From NCBI RefSeq assembly GCF_002234575.2, contig NZ_CP022464.2, positions 1,736,001 through 1,800,000 of the forward strand: DNA of 64,000 nucleotides, in the 5' to 3' direction. This stretch comes from Enterocloster bolteae. Its GTDB lineage: Bacteria > Bacillota > Clostridia > Lachnospirales > Lachnospiraceae. The notes beneath the pieces were generated by a model that was not told where the DNA came from, did not search any database, and saw only the letters and a program-made list of their open reading frames with translations. The translations under genes and the position numbers were made by a program. The first letter of the stretch is position 1, and each line of letters starts with the position of its first letter. Below are positions 44,576-54,221 of this stretch, one piece after another.

Positions 44576-44589
44576 TAAATAACGCTTTG
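44576..44589 (+). promoter_or_regulatory. TAACGC-motif copy before the BTAD regulator gene
   Basis: The 14-mer TAAATAACGCTTTG occurs here, 18 bases before the start codon, and again at 47376-47389 in the promoter of the 47571 surface-protein gene. Possible autoregulatory site of the BTAD regulator; a single copy of the repeat is present here. Confidence 0.35.
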
Positions 44590-44606
44590 CCACAAGGGGG
44601 ATACAA

Positions 44607-45821
44607 ATGAAGGAGGAAGGTACATATTATCCGGCCAGAGACAGGGAAGGCCTGACCGTTTTTATGATGGGAAGCATCATGCTGGAATATAACAGAAAGC
44701 CCCTGCAGATTCCCGGAGGGCCTTCGGGAAAGGTACTGCAGCTGGTTCTTATATTGCTTTATTCGGGTGAGGAGGGCGTACACAGGGAGGAGCTTCTGGA
44801 TATGCTTTACGGAAATGGTGAATGCTCCAATCCTTCGGGGAGTTTACGGGCTACGGTATTCCGGCTCCGCAAACTTTTGGAGGGTAGTGAGCTGCCGCCA
44901 CGGGAATATATCCGCACAGACGGAGGAATCTACAGATGGGATGGCGGGGAACTGCCGGTGTACATTGATGCCAGGGATTTTGAGAATACGGCAAAGGTGG
45001 CCCTGCGCAACCATGATGAGGCACTCTTGAAACGGGCCTGTAGTCTGTATCAGGGGGAATTTCTGGCCCAGCTTGCAGGTGAGAAATGGGTATCAGTGGT
45101 GGGAGTCCGCTATCAGGAGCTTTATTTCAGCTGTCTGCGGGTTGCCAGCAGTCTCATGAAGAAAAACCGGGAATACAACGGACTTCTGGAGATATGTAAT
45201 TATGCCTGCGAGCTGTATCCATATGAGGAATGCCAGATTATGAAAATTGACTGTCTCATTGCCATGAAGCGGTTCAAGGAGGCCATGCAGGTATACGATA
45301 CAGCTGTTTCACAGTATTTTGAGGAACAGGGACTGCCTCCTTCCGAGAAGATGCTGGAACGGTTCCGTATCATGAGCGGACAGATTCGTTATACATCCGA
45401 TACGCTAAAGGATATAAGAGACAGTCTTCATGAGAGGGACAGGATTAACGGGCCTTATTACTGTGCGTACCCGGCCTTTATCGACTGTTACCGGCTTTTG
45501 GCCCGTATGGCGGAGCGGGTGGATTTTTCCAGTGTACTGCTGTGCTGTACTTTGCTGGATTCTAAGGGGAAGCCTCTGGATACAGGCGGAGAGCTTTTAA
45601 AAACCGCGTCAGAGAAGCTCCACGATGCCATCGGAAAGTCCCTCAGGAAAGGGGATTTATTTACCTGTTATAATCCCAGCCAATATCTGGTTATGCTAAA
45701 CGGCACGTCCAATGAGTATTGCCTGCGGATTTATGAGCGGATTGACAGGAACCTGCATCTTTGGGATGGGGGCAGGAAGGTGAAGCTTAATTACCAGGTG
45801 ATGCCGGAGAGCCTGATATAG
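44607..45821 (+). CDS. BTAD-domain (SARP-like) transcriptional regulator with degenerate GGDEF-like C-terminus
   Basis: 404 residues, AAGGGGG before the ATG. Residues about 15-105 form an OmpR-type winged helix (VHREELLDMLYGNGECSNPSG, SLRATVFRLRKLLEG, YIRTDGGIYRW). Residues about 110-265 are a bacterial transcriptional activation domain of TPR type (QGEFLAQLAGEKWVSVV, LLEICNYACELYPYEE, AMQVYDTAVSQYFEEQG). The last 120 residues resemble a degenerate diguanylate-cyclase fold (SVLLCCTLLDSKGKPLD, SLRKGDLFTCYNPSQYLVML) without a GGDEF signature. BTAD proteins bind direct repeats near the -35 region. Candidate targets with such repeats are the two giant surface-protein genes downstream. Confidence 0.85.
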   Translation: MKEEGTYYPARDREGLTVFMMGSIMLEYNRKPLQIPGGPSGKVLQLVLILLYSGEEGVHREELLDMLYGNGECSNPSGSLRATVFRLRKLLEGSELPPREYIRTDGGIYRWDGGELPVYIDARDFENTAKVALRNHDEALLKRACSLYQGEFLAQLAGEKWVSVVGVRYQELYFSCLRVASSLMKKNREYNGLLEICNYACELYPYEECQIMKIDCLIAMKRFKEAMQVYDTAVSQYFEEQGLPPSEKMLERFRIMSGQIRYTSDTLKDIRDSLHERDRINGPYYCAYPAFIDCYRLLARMAERVDFSSVLLCCTLLDSKGKPLDTGGELLKTASEKLHDAIGKSLRKGDLFTCYNPSQYLVMLNGTSNEYCLRIYERIDRNLHLWDGGRKVKLNYQVMPESLI

Positions 45822-45910
45822 AGAAATGAGGAGAAGTTTATAAGAGAAGCCTATTATAGAATGTTTGCAGAGAAAGATTACAATAGAAGAGTGAAGCTTG
45901 TATTAAATAT

Positions 45911-45945
45911 GCCGTCGCAGAAATGAATCTGCGGCGGCTTTCTTT
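45911..45945 (+). terminator. terminator after the BTAD regulator gene
   Basis: GCCGTCGCAGA (45911-45921) pairs with TCTGCGGCGGC (45928-45938) with one G-T pair, followed by TTTCTTT. Confidence 0.7.
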
Positions 45946-45997
45946 ATGATACAGAAGGCATATGGTATCTGTATATCTGAACCATATAATCAATCCG

Positions 45998-47143
45998 CTA
46001 GGCATGTATATTGGGCATGGCCCCGTAACGACCTTCCAGATACTGCTTGCCGTAGGCTTCATCATTACGCGGGATGAGGCCGTTTTCTTTTTTGTAACTG
46101 GACAGAGGGTATAATTCCGTATCCTGCCCCTCCTGGCGGCAGCAAAGCCAGATTTCATCCCTGCGCATCTGTGCTGGCTGAAGAATGGCAGTATTGTGGG
46201 CGGTGAATAGCAACTGCGCATTATGAGGATTTCTCTCACGATTGGCATAGAGGGCGATCAGGTAACGGAGCGCGTGAGGATGCAGAATACAGTCCAGGTC
46301 ATCTGCCATCATCAGGCTGCCGTCATCCAGGCTGGTCAGAATTGAGGGCAGCAGTGAGAGCAGTTTTTTAGTGCCCATGGATTCCTCTTCCCATGGAAGT
46401 TCATAGGTACAGCCTTCATAAGGACTGTGAACCAGGATTGCAGCAGGAGATTTGTGGTCAGAGTCTGGTATGATGCTGTAATCTGCTATATCAAGTCCCA
46501 AATCCTGCAGAATACCGCACAGCCTCCGGCGTGTATCGGCATCGGAAGGCAGTTCTCTGGGACTGCTGCCCTGTATTCTGCTGAACCAGGAATAGGCGGC
46601 TTTGGCGTGCATGGAGTCCGTATAGGCATTGAGCCATGACAGCAAAGTTACTGATGGAGGTACGGCCTTAAGGGGGAAGGAGATGAGTTCACGCCCAGGA
46701 TGGATGACGGATTCCTTCCTATTAAAAAGAATACCCGTATCACTTCCGCCCAGACTTCCATAGAACAGATTCTCCTCAGCAATGTTTCCCTTTAAGAACT
46801 GGAGCTGATAGCGGAACAGAAATCCCTGGCTGCGGAATAACACGTCAAACTGGGTGGGGATGTCTTTGCAGTCTGATGAAAACAGACAATGAACATCTTT
46901 AATTCTGGTTGGTACGGTTACAGATGCTGTGACCAGGGATGAGAGACAGGATAAAGCGTTGAGGACCGTGGACTTGCCTCCGCTGTTGGGACCATAGATT
47001 CCGATAAGGGGAAGGATGCATTCTCCGTCAGCCGGGTCCTTCAGAAGCGTGTTTTTATGTTCATTAATGGAGGCAGGTAGGAAATCCAACAAAACTTCCT
47101 CCTTGAATACTTTGAAATTTTTAAAACTGAACTGGATTAGCAT
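45998..47143 (-). CDS. AAA15-type ATPase (RloA-like)
   Basis: 381 residues, GAGGTG before the ATG. It starts MLIQFSFKNFKVFKEEVLLD, the usual beginning of SMC/ABC-like AAA ATPases. Walker A is GIYGPNSGGKST (Lys57). A signature-like GTKKLLSLLPSILTSL precedes a Walker B-type LMMADDLDCILHP, and the switch His is in LLFTAHNTAI. Proteins of this group occur alone or in phage-defence and restriction loci, but no such neighbour is seen here. No nuclease domain is fused to it. The Walker B Glu found in most relatives (DE) is replaced by DDLD. Confidence 0.8.
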   Translation of the reverse strand: MLIQFSFKNFKVFKEEVLLDFLPASINEHKNTLLKDPADGECILPLIGIYGPNSGGKSTVLNALSCLSSLVTASVTVPTRIKDVHCLFSSDCKDIPTQFDVLFRSQGFLFRYQLQFLKGNIAEENLFYGSLGGSDTGILFNRKESVIHPGRELISFPLKAVPPSVTLLSWLNAYTDSMHAKAAYSWFSRIQGSSPRELPSDADTRRRLCGILQDLGLDIADYSIIPDSDHKSPAAILVHSPYEGCTYELPWEEESMGTKKLLSLLPSILTSLDDGSLMMADDLDCILHPHALRYLIALYANRERNPHNAQLLFTAHNTAILQPAQMRRDEIWLCCRQEGQDTELYPLSSYKKENGLIPRNDEAYGKQYLEGRYGAMPNIHA

Positions 47144-47375
47144 GATAGCACCTCAATTTGTGAGAAAAAAACTCAAAAATATGTGTCATTTGTATCTAAA
47201 ACCATTTTACCATAACATTGGTGATATTACAATTAGAAATGAGGTTTTTTCTCATTGATTGAGATTGCCTTCAACGTTTTGTAATTGGAAAAGTATGGAT
47301 ATAAGTGGATGGAAAAGTTATAAAAAACAGATAGAATTTCAATGATATAAATAAAAAGTAACGAAAAAACAGGGG

Positions 47376-47412
47376 TAAATAACGCTTTGTATAACGCCCT
47401 CTTTGCTATGAT
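47376..47412 (+). promoter_or_regulatory. TAACGC direct-repeat promoter of the first giant surface-protein gene
   Basis: TAACGC at 47380-47385 and again at 47392-47397, then nine bases to a -10-like TATGAT (47407-47412). The same arrangement, with the same distances, is found at 59541-59573 before the paralogous gene. No good -35 hexamer is present; the repeats occupy that place, as in activator-dependent promoters. Confidence 0.6.
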
Positions 47413-47444
47413 TATAGCGAGGGAATCTATAATTACATAATTAA

Positions 47445-47506
47445 TTTAAGAAAAATTTTAAACTTTCTTAAATTGTAACCAGATTGTAACTGCGATTTGC
47501 TATACT
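47445..47506 (+). promoter_or_regulatory. inverted repeat and TTGTAAC direct repeats near the start of the first giant gene
   Basis: TTTAAGAAA/TTTCTTAAA (47445-47453, 47464-47472) is a 9-bp inverted repeat. TTGTAAC occurs at 47473-47479 and 47484-47490, an 11-base period, ten bases before TATACT (47501-47506). This is the layout of an OmpR-type or SARP-type activator site and looks like a second promoter for the same gene. Confidence 0.5.
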
Positions 47507-47570
47507 AGTTTCAGACAGTTGGATTTATCTGGAATCATGTAGAAAGAAAAAGTATGAGAGGAGTGTAAGT

Positions 47571-50500
47571 ATGGAAGGACGAAAAAGGTCTGGCATGTTA
47601 AAGAAATCAGTTTATAACATGCGGAAACGTCTGGTGGCCTTCGCGTTAGCGGCAGCCATGGTATGCACCAATGTAGGTGCGGACCTGAACGCAGCTTATG
47701 CGGCTACATCGTCGTCAGAGTCTGTCACATTCGAAATGACTGGTTCCCAATTGGTGACAGCGATCGAAGAAGCAATCGAAAACGGCAATGTAATATCACC
47801 GGGCGATCTCGACTTTACCAATGGAGACATTGCTAAATTTGAGAGTTTGTTCTACGGAGAGGGGAAAGTATTAGAAGTATTCCCTGACCCGGACGGCGGC
47901 AGTATGGATGCTGAACTGAGAGTATTCGTACGTTTGCCGGAAGATGCCGATGACATGTATATGGTGACCGGCGATGAGGAGATTATCTTCTTATATGTGA
48001 ATAACGGGGAAGATACGATCAGCTGCTCCACCAACATCACCAGGATGGAGGATGGTGTAGAGAAGGTCAAAAAGACCAAGAGGATTACTGTAAAGAGCTT
48101 CGAGGCGGCATATGGCGATGAAGAGATTAACTACATTTCCAAGCCGGCAGAAGAGACGACAGCTCCCGCACCGGAAGATGTAAACGGACCAGGAACTGAG
48201 GAAACCACTGCTCCTGATACAACAGCACCAACGGATGAAGGAACCGTAGATGATACAACCACAGTTGCTCCGGGTGAGAATGAGTCTACAGATGCACCGA
48301 CAGAGGAACAGACAACTGCTCCGGAAGAGGGCAGTACAGCTCCGACAGAGGGTGAGACTGAGACATCTTCAGAAGTGGCTCCGACCGAGGAAGCGACTAC
48401 AGAAGAAGCAATCACAGCCCCGGAAGCCACTGAGGAAAAAGCTCAAGAAGCTACAGAAGCAGAAACAAAAGAAACAGAAGCTCCTGAACCGGAAGCAGCA
48501 GTTGAACCGGAAGAAGTGTCCGGCGAGCCGGTGGCATCTATTATCCGCCATTACGCACCGGTAGTTGCTGATAATGAGGAAGGCAATGCTGAGGACGCTC
48601 CGAAAGCCGAGGAGGCAAAGGAACCTGAGGCTGAGCCGGAAGAAAAGGAAGAACCTGTTAAGGAAACAGAGGCTCCGACGGAGAAAGAGACAGAGGCGCC
48701 AACCCCGGCAGAGACAGAAAGCACTACGGAAGCCCAGGAAGGAAATACGGAAGAATCCACAACGGCTGCACCGGATGAGACATCCGGCGAGACAGGCGAG
48801 AGCACAGACCCGAGTGAAACGACCACAGAGGGAACTACAACTGTTCCGTCTGAGGGTGATGAGACTACGGCTCCTGAGACTACCACAGAGGCAACAGAGA
48901 CACCAGCTGCAACCGAAGCGGTTCAGGTAGGAACTCCTTCTGAAGTTACAAAACCTGAGGTTCAGCCGGAGGATACAGTTAATAAGGCATCGACAACTGA
49001 TTTGGTTGGTATGGGATATTGCAGTACTGCAAAGGTTTATACAACTACGATTAATCAGCTGAAGGCTTTGGATGACTTTGATGGTTACAAGATTACTTAT
49101 TCCATTAATCCGGGAGCCAGCGCACGTATTGTGGATGGCGCCAGGGGTGTGGCGGAAGGTGAGAGTTTAACCTTTGGGGTTAAGAACCAGATTGGATTTG
49201 CAGTTGAGAGTGTTACGGCTAATGGAGAAGCTTTGGTAGCTGACTCGGTAGCAGATAATGAGGATGGTTCGCAGACGGCATGGTATACTGTTTCTGACAT
49301 ATATGAAGAGCAGGAAGTTGAAGTCTATACAGTGGAAACTGACGTACATCCGGCTTTTGATGCAGAACTTGTAATGGATGACGGAATGGTTATCCACATA
49401 ATGGCAGAAGAAGGAGTGCTGCCAGCAGGAGTAAAAGCTACAGCTGTACGTGTCAATAATAATGTAGAAGCAGCTGTTCAGGAGATTCTTAGTGCTGATA
49501 CGGAAAAGAATGTATCTTCAGTTATGGCTTATGATATTAATCTGTGGCTTGGAGATAAACTTCTTGATGCTGAGATGTGGAGTGGAAGTCGTCTTGTAAA
49601 TGTGACATTCACAGGTAAACCGATTATAGAACAGAGTGCAGAGGCTGATGTTGTTGAGGTTGTATGTGTTGAAACAGTGCAGGATGCTAATAAGGAAGAG
49701 AAAGAAAAGGCAGCCAGCCAGGAAAGTGAATTTGCTCCAGAAGATATCGTAAAGGTTGAGACTGTAAGCGAAACGGTAGATGTTCAAGGAGAACAGACGG
49801 TTGGCGAGATTTCTTTTGAGGCAGAACATTTTACTATTTATGCAGTGGTTAGTGGTAATAAACAGCTTAAGTCGGTTACGATTGCTGTTGGTGGAAAGTT
49901 GACTCTTTATAATGAGGATAGTAGAAATAGGCCGTTAAATGCAGATTGGAGTGTTACTTCAGGTTTCGATGTTATTAAATTTGCGAGTGGCAATGCTCGG
50001 AATAGGAGTAGTATTGAGATAGTTGGACTTGTGCCAGGAACAGCCACGGTAAAGGCAGATAGTGGTTATTGGCAAGAATATTCTTATACAATAATAGTGG
50101 CTGGTTCATCTGGTATTAATGCAGAGTATTGGATTACCAACCAGGAAGTAACAGGTTCGGATGGACGACAGTCAAAGAATATTAGTAGTGCAGACCTCAA
50201 TCAGTATGGAGATGGTGGTGTCTCAGTAGACGAGATGGCCCCAGCTACAGGGAATAGGGGAAACGATGAACTTATTTTTTGGCATGCAAGAGTACTTCCG
50301 ACAAACAATCATCAAACCAATGGTGCAGGCGTTAACCGTGTAAATGATGGGCAGAGAATTGAAAAGTTAAGGTTCTTTAACGAAAATGTTCAATATTATA
50401 CATCTTCTGGAAGTTGGAAAAACTTTGCCGCAACTGATCAGTTAGTTTTTTATTACTTACAGAGAACTGAATTGGCGAAGCAGGTTGAAATTGCCGTTTC

Positions 50501-52418
50501 CGACTGGTGGGCTAATACTGGTGGTAATACAAGAAAAATTAAATATGAGCTTATTGATGAACTAAGCGGAAATATTATGGGTTCTTCGTCGACAAGTTAT
50601 CATGATCAACATCCGGGAGTAAGTGGTATATATATTACTCCTAATTTGGATAATGCATATTCTGTTTCTAAGGTAACTGTCGACAATGTTGAAATTGATT
50701 GGGAAAATGGATTCAGCGTTGGATGGTCTAATTCATCGCAGACGGTAACAGTAAGAATATATATTAAACCGAATGAAGCGAACTTACAGATACAGTATTT
50801 AACCGAAGATGGTCAGCCTTTGACGGGAGTAATGGATAGTTCTACGTTAGGTGTACTTACGAAAGAAGGAACTGATTTTGCCGGATATGTCCGAAATGGA
50901 TGGTTGCTGAAGACACAGATAGAAGGGTATTATGGTGAAACATATACCATATATACCGATTTAAGAAGCATATCAAGTCTTAAAGAATATGCATTAAATT
51001 ATGAGTATTTGAGCGCAGAAGTTAGTGATAATAATACTGTATTAAAATTGTATTATAGGAGTATCTCCCATGAATATACGGTGAACTATTACAAGGACAG
51101 CACAAGCGCCAATAATTTTCTTGGAAAAGTTGAGGGAACGGGTGCTGTTGGAGATGCTATACCGGCTGATTTAAGCAAGTTTGCCCCAGCGGGTTATGTA
51201 GTACCCGGAACCAGGAGCGGAGCGACGAATATCAGCGCGGACGGCGGAGACGTCGTAAACGTGGTATACAGCAAGGATACTTTCAGTTACAGTGTGCATT
51301 ACTTCTATGATGGAATAGAGGATGTGCAGGCTTTGGAGTCAGGCATCGGAGAATTTGAAAGCCAGGTAACGACTTATAAAGAAAAGCTGAGAACAAAGTA
51401 TGCACTTGATTATGTAGAGAATTTGCCTCTGACAATCGGGACTGATATATCAAAGAATGTTATTAATGTTTATTATGCATTAGATGATAATGGGGATGAA
51501 ATCCCGGATAAGTACCAGATTATATTCACTTATGTAAGTGCAGGAAATGGTAGCGTAGACGGTGATGCAGAGGAAGTTCATACATTCAAAGATAATGATG
51601 GCAACTATATTAAACCTACACCTACAAGTCCAAAGGCCAACATAATTGTAAATGCAGATAATAAATATGCATTTGACTACTGGACCGATAGCGAAATTAA
51701 TGACTACACTCCTGACATGTCAAAGATGAAGTCAAATACCTATCTGGTAAATACCACTTTCATCGCATACTTTGATGTTGATGAAATCGGTATAGAAGTG
51801 CCAAATGAACCAGACGGAGTACCTGATAAGTACCAGATTAAGTTCCAATATGTATCGGAAGACACAAATCGCGGAACAGTATCAGGAAGGGTAACTGAAG
51901 TCAAGACTGTCTATGAAATCGTTACAGGAGAAGATGGTAATGACCATAGGGAACTGAGACCTGCAAGTCCAGATGCTAACGTAACAGTATCCAGCCTCGG
52001 AAGCTATTCATTCAATAACTGGACAGACGGAAGCACGGGTTATGCCAACGCGGATGAAATTAGAGCTGCAGAGTTCACACAGAGTACCACGTTTACCGCA
52101 CAATTTAGATTTAACGGCGGTGGCGGTACTGGTCCTGGCGGTGGCGGAGGCCCCAGCGGCAACACCGAAGGCAACGGACGTTACAACCCATCAACCGTTG
52201 GCCCGGGTACAACAACCATCACTCCAGAAGATGTGCCGTTAGCACCTCTTCCAGAATCACCAGTAGATGTAACCTTAATTGATGACGGCGAAGTGCCGTT
52301 GGCACCACTGCCAAAGACAGGTCAGACATCTATGAGAACCACATTGACCATGATGTTATCAGGAATCTTTGTTGCGGTAACAGCGTTGAGCAAGAAACGT
52401 AAAGAAGAGGATTCATAA
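47571..52418 (+). CDS. giant LPXTG-anchored surface protein (paralog 1)
   Basis: 1615 residues, GAGGAG before the ATG. Signal peptide to about residue 45 (LVAFALAAAMVCTN...AAYA). Residues about 50-195 are a conserved N-terminal domain shared with the gene at 59612 (RVFVRLPEDADDMYMVTGDE). A Thr/Glu/Pro-rich stalk follows (about 200-480), then a second conserved part (YCSTAKVYTTTINQLKALDD, SSVMAYDINLWLGDKLLDAE), MucBP-like and InlB-type beta repeats (DKYQIIFTYVSAGNGSVDG, DKYQIKFQYVSEDTNRGTV), a Gly/Pro-rich spacer, and the sorting signal LPKTG at 1580-1584 with hydrophobic segment and KKRKEE tail. It should be linked to peptidoglycan by a class A-type sortase encoded elsewhere. The middle (about 49.0-51.1 kb) is AT-richer than both ends. 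Function probably adhesion. Confidence 0.9.
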   Translation: MEGRKRSGMLKKSVYNMRKRLVAFALAAAMVCTNVGADLNAAYAATSSSESVTFEMTGSQLVTAIEEAIENGNVISPGDLDFTNGDIAKFESLFYGEGKVLEVFPDPDGGSMDAELRVFVRLPEDADDMYMVTGDEEIIFLYVNNGEDTISCSTNITRMEDGVEKVKKTKRITVKSFEAAYGDEEINYISKPAEETTAPAPEDVNGPGTEETTAPDTTAPTDEGTVDDTTTVAPGENESTDAPTEEQTTAPEEGSTAPTEGETETSSEVAPTEEATTEEAITAPEATEEKAQEATEAETKETEAPEPEAAVEPEEVSGEPVASIIRHYAPVVADNEEGNAEDAPKAEEAKEPEAEPEEKEEPVKETEAPTEKETEAPTPAETESTTEAQEGNTEESTTAAPDETSGETGESTDPSETTTEGTTTVPSEGDETTAPETTTEATETPAATEAVQVGTPSEVTKPEVQPEDTVNKASTTDLVGMGYCSTAKVYTTTINQLKALDDFDGYKITYSINPGASARIVDGARGVAEGESLTFGVKNQIGFAVESVTANGEALVADSVADNEDGSQTAWYTVSDIYEEQEVEVYTVETDVHPAFDAELVMDDGMVIHIMAEEGVLPAGVKATAVRVNNNVEAAVQEILSADTEKNVSSVMAYDINLWLGDKLLDAEMWSGSRLVNVTFTGKPIIEQSAEADVVEVVCVETVQDANKEEKEKAASQESEFAPEDIVKVETVSETVDVQGEQTVGEISFEAEHFTIYAVVSGNKQLKSVTIAVGGKLTLYNEDSRNRPLNADWSVTSGFDVIKFASGNARNRSSIEIVGLVPGTATVKADSGYWQEYSYTIIVAGSSGINAEYWITNQEVTGSDGRQSKNISSADLNQYGDGGVSVDEMAPATGNRGNDELIFWHARVLPTNNHQTNGAGVNRVNDGQRIEKLRFFNENVQYYTSSGSWKNFAATDQLVFYYLQRTELAKQVEIAVSDWWANTGGNTRKIKYELIDELSGNIMGSSSTSYHDQHPGVSGIYITPNLDNAYSVSKVTVDNVEIDWENGFSVGWSNSSQTVTVRIYIKPNEANLQIQYLTEDGQPLTGVMDSSTLGVLTKEGTDFAGYVRNGWLLKTQIEGYYGETYTIYTDLRSISSLKEYALNYEYLSAEVSDNNTVLKLYYRSISHEYTVNYYKDSTSANNFLGKVEGTGAVGDAIPADLSKFAPAGYVVPGTRSGATNISADGGDVVNVVYSKDTFSYSVHYFYDGIEDVQALESGIGEFESQVTTYKEKLRTKYALDYVENLPLTIGTDISKNVINVYYALDDNGDEIPDKYQIIFTYVSAGNGSVDGDAEEVHTFKDNDGNYIKPTPTSPKANIIVNADNKYAFDYWTDSEINDYTPDMSKMKSNTYLVNTTFIAYFDVDEIGIEVPNEPDGVPDKYQIKFQYVSEDTNRGTVSGRVTEVKTVYEIVTGEDGNDHRELRPASPDANVTVSSLGSYSFNNWTDGSTGYANADEIRAAEFTQSTTFTAQFRFNGGGGTGPGGGGGPSGNTEGNGRYNPSTVGPGTTTITPEDVPLAPLPESPVDVTLIDDGEVPLAPLPKTGQTSMRTTLTMMLSGIFVAVTALSKKRKEEDS

Positions 52419-52461
52419 CAGTCCATTACAGTCAATGTAAAACAAAATAGCAGTATAACAG

Positions 52462-52494
52462 GAACCCCTGGTCAATATGGCCAGGGGTTCTTTT
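52462..52494 (+). terminator. terminator after the first giant surface-protein gene
   Basis: Perfect 10-bp stem GAACCCCTGG/CCAGGGGTTC (52462-52471, 52481-52490), followed by TTTT. Confidence 0.85.
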
Positions 52495-52560
52495 ACTGTG
52501 TCACAGTAAAAATAAACCACCTGCTCTGCAGGTGGAGGGAATATCTTCAGATAAAAGCAA

Positions 52561-52615
52561 CTCCTGTGCTAAAATAGATGTAGGTCTGCAAACCACAAAT
52601 AAAAAAGCACAGGAG
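52561..52615 (+). promoter_or_regulatory. tnpA leader hairpin masking the ribosome site
   Basis: CTCCTGTGCT (52561-52570) is perfectly complementary to AGCACAGGAG (52606-52615), which contains the ribosome site of tnpA. IS200 elements are known to limit transposase translation in this manner. Confidence 0.65.
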
Positions 52616-52623
52616 GTCCAAAA

Positions 52624-52653
52624 ATGGACAATAACAGTTTAGCTCATACAAAA
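52624..52653 (+). pseudogene. tnpA: 5' fragment of IS200 tnpA
   Basis: ATG behind AGGAGG; ten codons, MDNNSLAHTK, after which the mobilizable element begins. The frame continues, without loss of a base, at 58841 (WDCKYHLVFAPKY). Confidence 0.75.
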
Positions 52654-52656
52654 GTA

Positions 52657-52674
52657 CAGTTTACAAGGGACTAC
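52657..52674 (+). repeat. left terminal inverted repeat of the mobilizable element
   Basis: CAGTTTACAAGGGACTAC. It matches the reverse complement of 58816-58833 with one mismatch. Confidence 0.8.
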
Positions 52675-52709
52675 ACAGGGTAACGGTCTGACGGGAGATG
52701 TGCCGCCCG

Positions 52710-54221
52710 TCAGATTTTCCATGTAATGTTGAGGGCTTCGCTTGTTGCGGCTACGGTGGTAATCATCAAATCCACCACCCGCCGCTTGTCGTCAAAGAAT
52801 ACTCTGTCCCAAGTGTCGAGATAGCCGGAAATCTGGCTGACCTGTTCCGGGCTAAGGGCTTCCACGGTCAAGTTCGCTATCCGCTTCACAAGCTCCTGCT
52901 TGCGCCCGTCCAGTTCCGCTATCTTCACGTTCACATAAGAGAGCAGGACGTTGTTTGCCCCTGTCAGGCTGTCCACCAGCTTTTCAATCTCGCCGTCCAC
53001 ATGGGCAAGTTCCACTTGCAGGGCGGCGATTTTCGGATTGGCCTTTGCCGCTTTCTTCCTGCCCGTCAGCGTCTTGTGGCTTTCCAGCTTTTTTACCATC
53101 TGCTGATAGACTACCGTTTCCAGTTCAGCGGTGTAAATCTTGCCGCACCCGACACAGCTTTTGTTATCCAGCCGCTTTGTGCAGCGGAGATATTGACGGC
53201 CTACCCGGTTGACGATACTCATAAGAGCATAGCCGCAGTTCCCGCACTTGATTTTCCCCGCCAGCCATGTGTGTGTGGCTTTCCGGGCGGACTGGATTTT
53301 CATGTTGTTCATCAGCTTCTTGCGGCACGCCAGCCATGTTTCCGACGGGACAATCCCCTCATGGGGAGCAAGCACCAGCATTTGGTCTTTGAGATTGTGC
53401 AGCTTGTCCGGCTTCACGTCCCGCCCCTGATACAGATAGCACCCGTTCATGCCCGTAAAGTCAGCGGCGTCATTGACGAGCACCGTCCCCTGACTTTTGA
53501 AAAACTCGTACACGTCAAGGTCTGCCTGCACATAGACGGGGTTGCGTAACATCTGCGCCAGCGTGGGGCGTATCAGTTCCTTGCCGTAAAACAAAATGCC
53601 TTGTTCAGCAAAGTACCGGGTGATGTCCCCATAGGAGGTTGCCGGGTCTGTGTACATCTCAAACATCAGCCGGATATTGGCCGCTTCCTCCGGGTTTACC
53701 ACCAGCTTCTTTGTGTTGATACCCTCCATCTTGATAGGCTCCGTATGGAAGCCGTAGGGGGCTTTTCCGCCCATCTTGAAGCCCCTCTGACTGCGGGAGT
53801 AGTAAGCGTCCGTCACCCGCTTCTGTATCGTTTCCCGTTCAAGCTGGGCAAACACGATACAGATATTCAGCATGGCCCGCCCCATAGGGGTGGAGGTATC
53901 AAACTTTTCCGTGGAGGACACAAACTCCACGTTGTACTGCTGGAACAGTTCCATCATGTTGGCAAAGTCCAGAATGGAACGGCTGATACGGTCAAGTTTG
54001 TATACAACGACCTTAGCAATCAAGCCCCGCTTAATGTCCCGCACCAACTCTTGAAATTTCGGGCGGTCTGTGTTCTTGCCGCTGTACCCCTTGTCTGTGT
54101 ATTCCTTGCAGTTACCGCCTTTCAGTTCGTATTTGCAAAACTCAATCTGGCTTTCAATGGAAATGCTGTCCTTCTTGTCAACCGATTGTCTTGCATAGAT
54201 TGCGTCTATCCGATTGTTCAT
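52710..54221 (-). CDS. large serine recombinase (TnpX/resolvase-type integrase)
   Basis: 503 residues from the ATG at 54221 with AAGGAG upstream (the frame is open to 54296). N-terminal resolvase catalytic domain with the nucleophile Ser13 in IYARQSVDKKD, then YTDKGYSGKNTDRPKF, VVVYKLDRISRS and AQLERETIQKR. A recombinase domain follows (GGKAPYGFHTEP, IRLMFEMYTDPATSYGDIT), then a zinc-ribbon with CGNCGYALMSI and CTKRLDNKSCVGCGK and a C-terminal coiled coil. It would catalyse integration and excision of this element at its ends; its gene lies 53 bases inside the left end. It contains no obvious inactivating change. Confidence 0.93.
   Translation of the reverse strand: MNNRIDAIYARQSVDKKDSISIESQIEFCKYELKGGNCKEYTDKGYSGKNTDRPKFQELVRDIKRGLIAKVVVYKLDRISRSILDFANMMELFQQYNVEFVSSTEKFDTSTPMGRAMLNICIVFAQLERETIQKRVTDAYYSRSQRGFKMGGKAPYGFHTEPIKMEGINTKKLVVNPEEAANIRLMFEMYTDPATSYGDITRYFAEQGILFYGKELIRPTLAQMLRNPVYVQADLDVYEFFKSQGTVLVNDAADFTGMNGCYLYQGRDVKPDKLHNLKDQMLVLAPHEGIVPSETWLACRKKLMNNMKIQSARKATHTWLAGKIKCGNCGYALMSIVNRVGRQYLRCTKRLDNKSCVGCGKIYTAELETVVYQQMVKKLESHKTLTGRKKAAKANPKIAALQVELAHVDGEIEKLVDSLTGANNVLLSYVNVKIAELDGRKQELVKRIANLTVEALSPEQVSQISGYLDTWDRVFFDDKRRVVDLMITTVAATSEALNITWKI

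Noticed and set aside
52698..53549. 283-codon forward frame opposite the serine recombinase
   Set aside because: Antisense to an intact recombinase with all catalytic motifs; product not recognisable.
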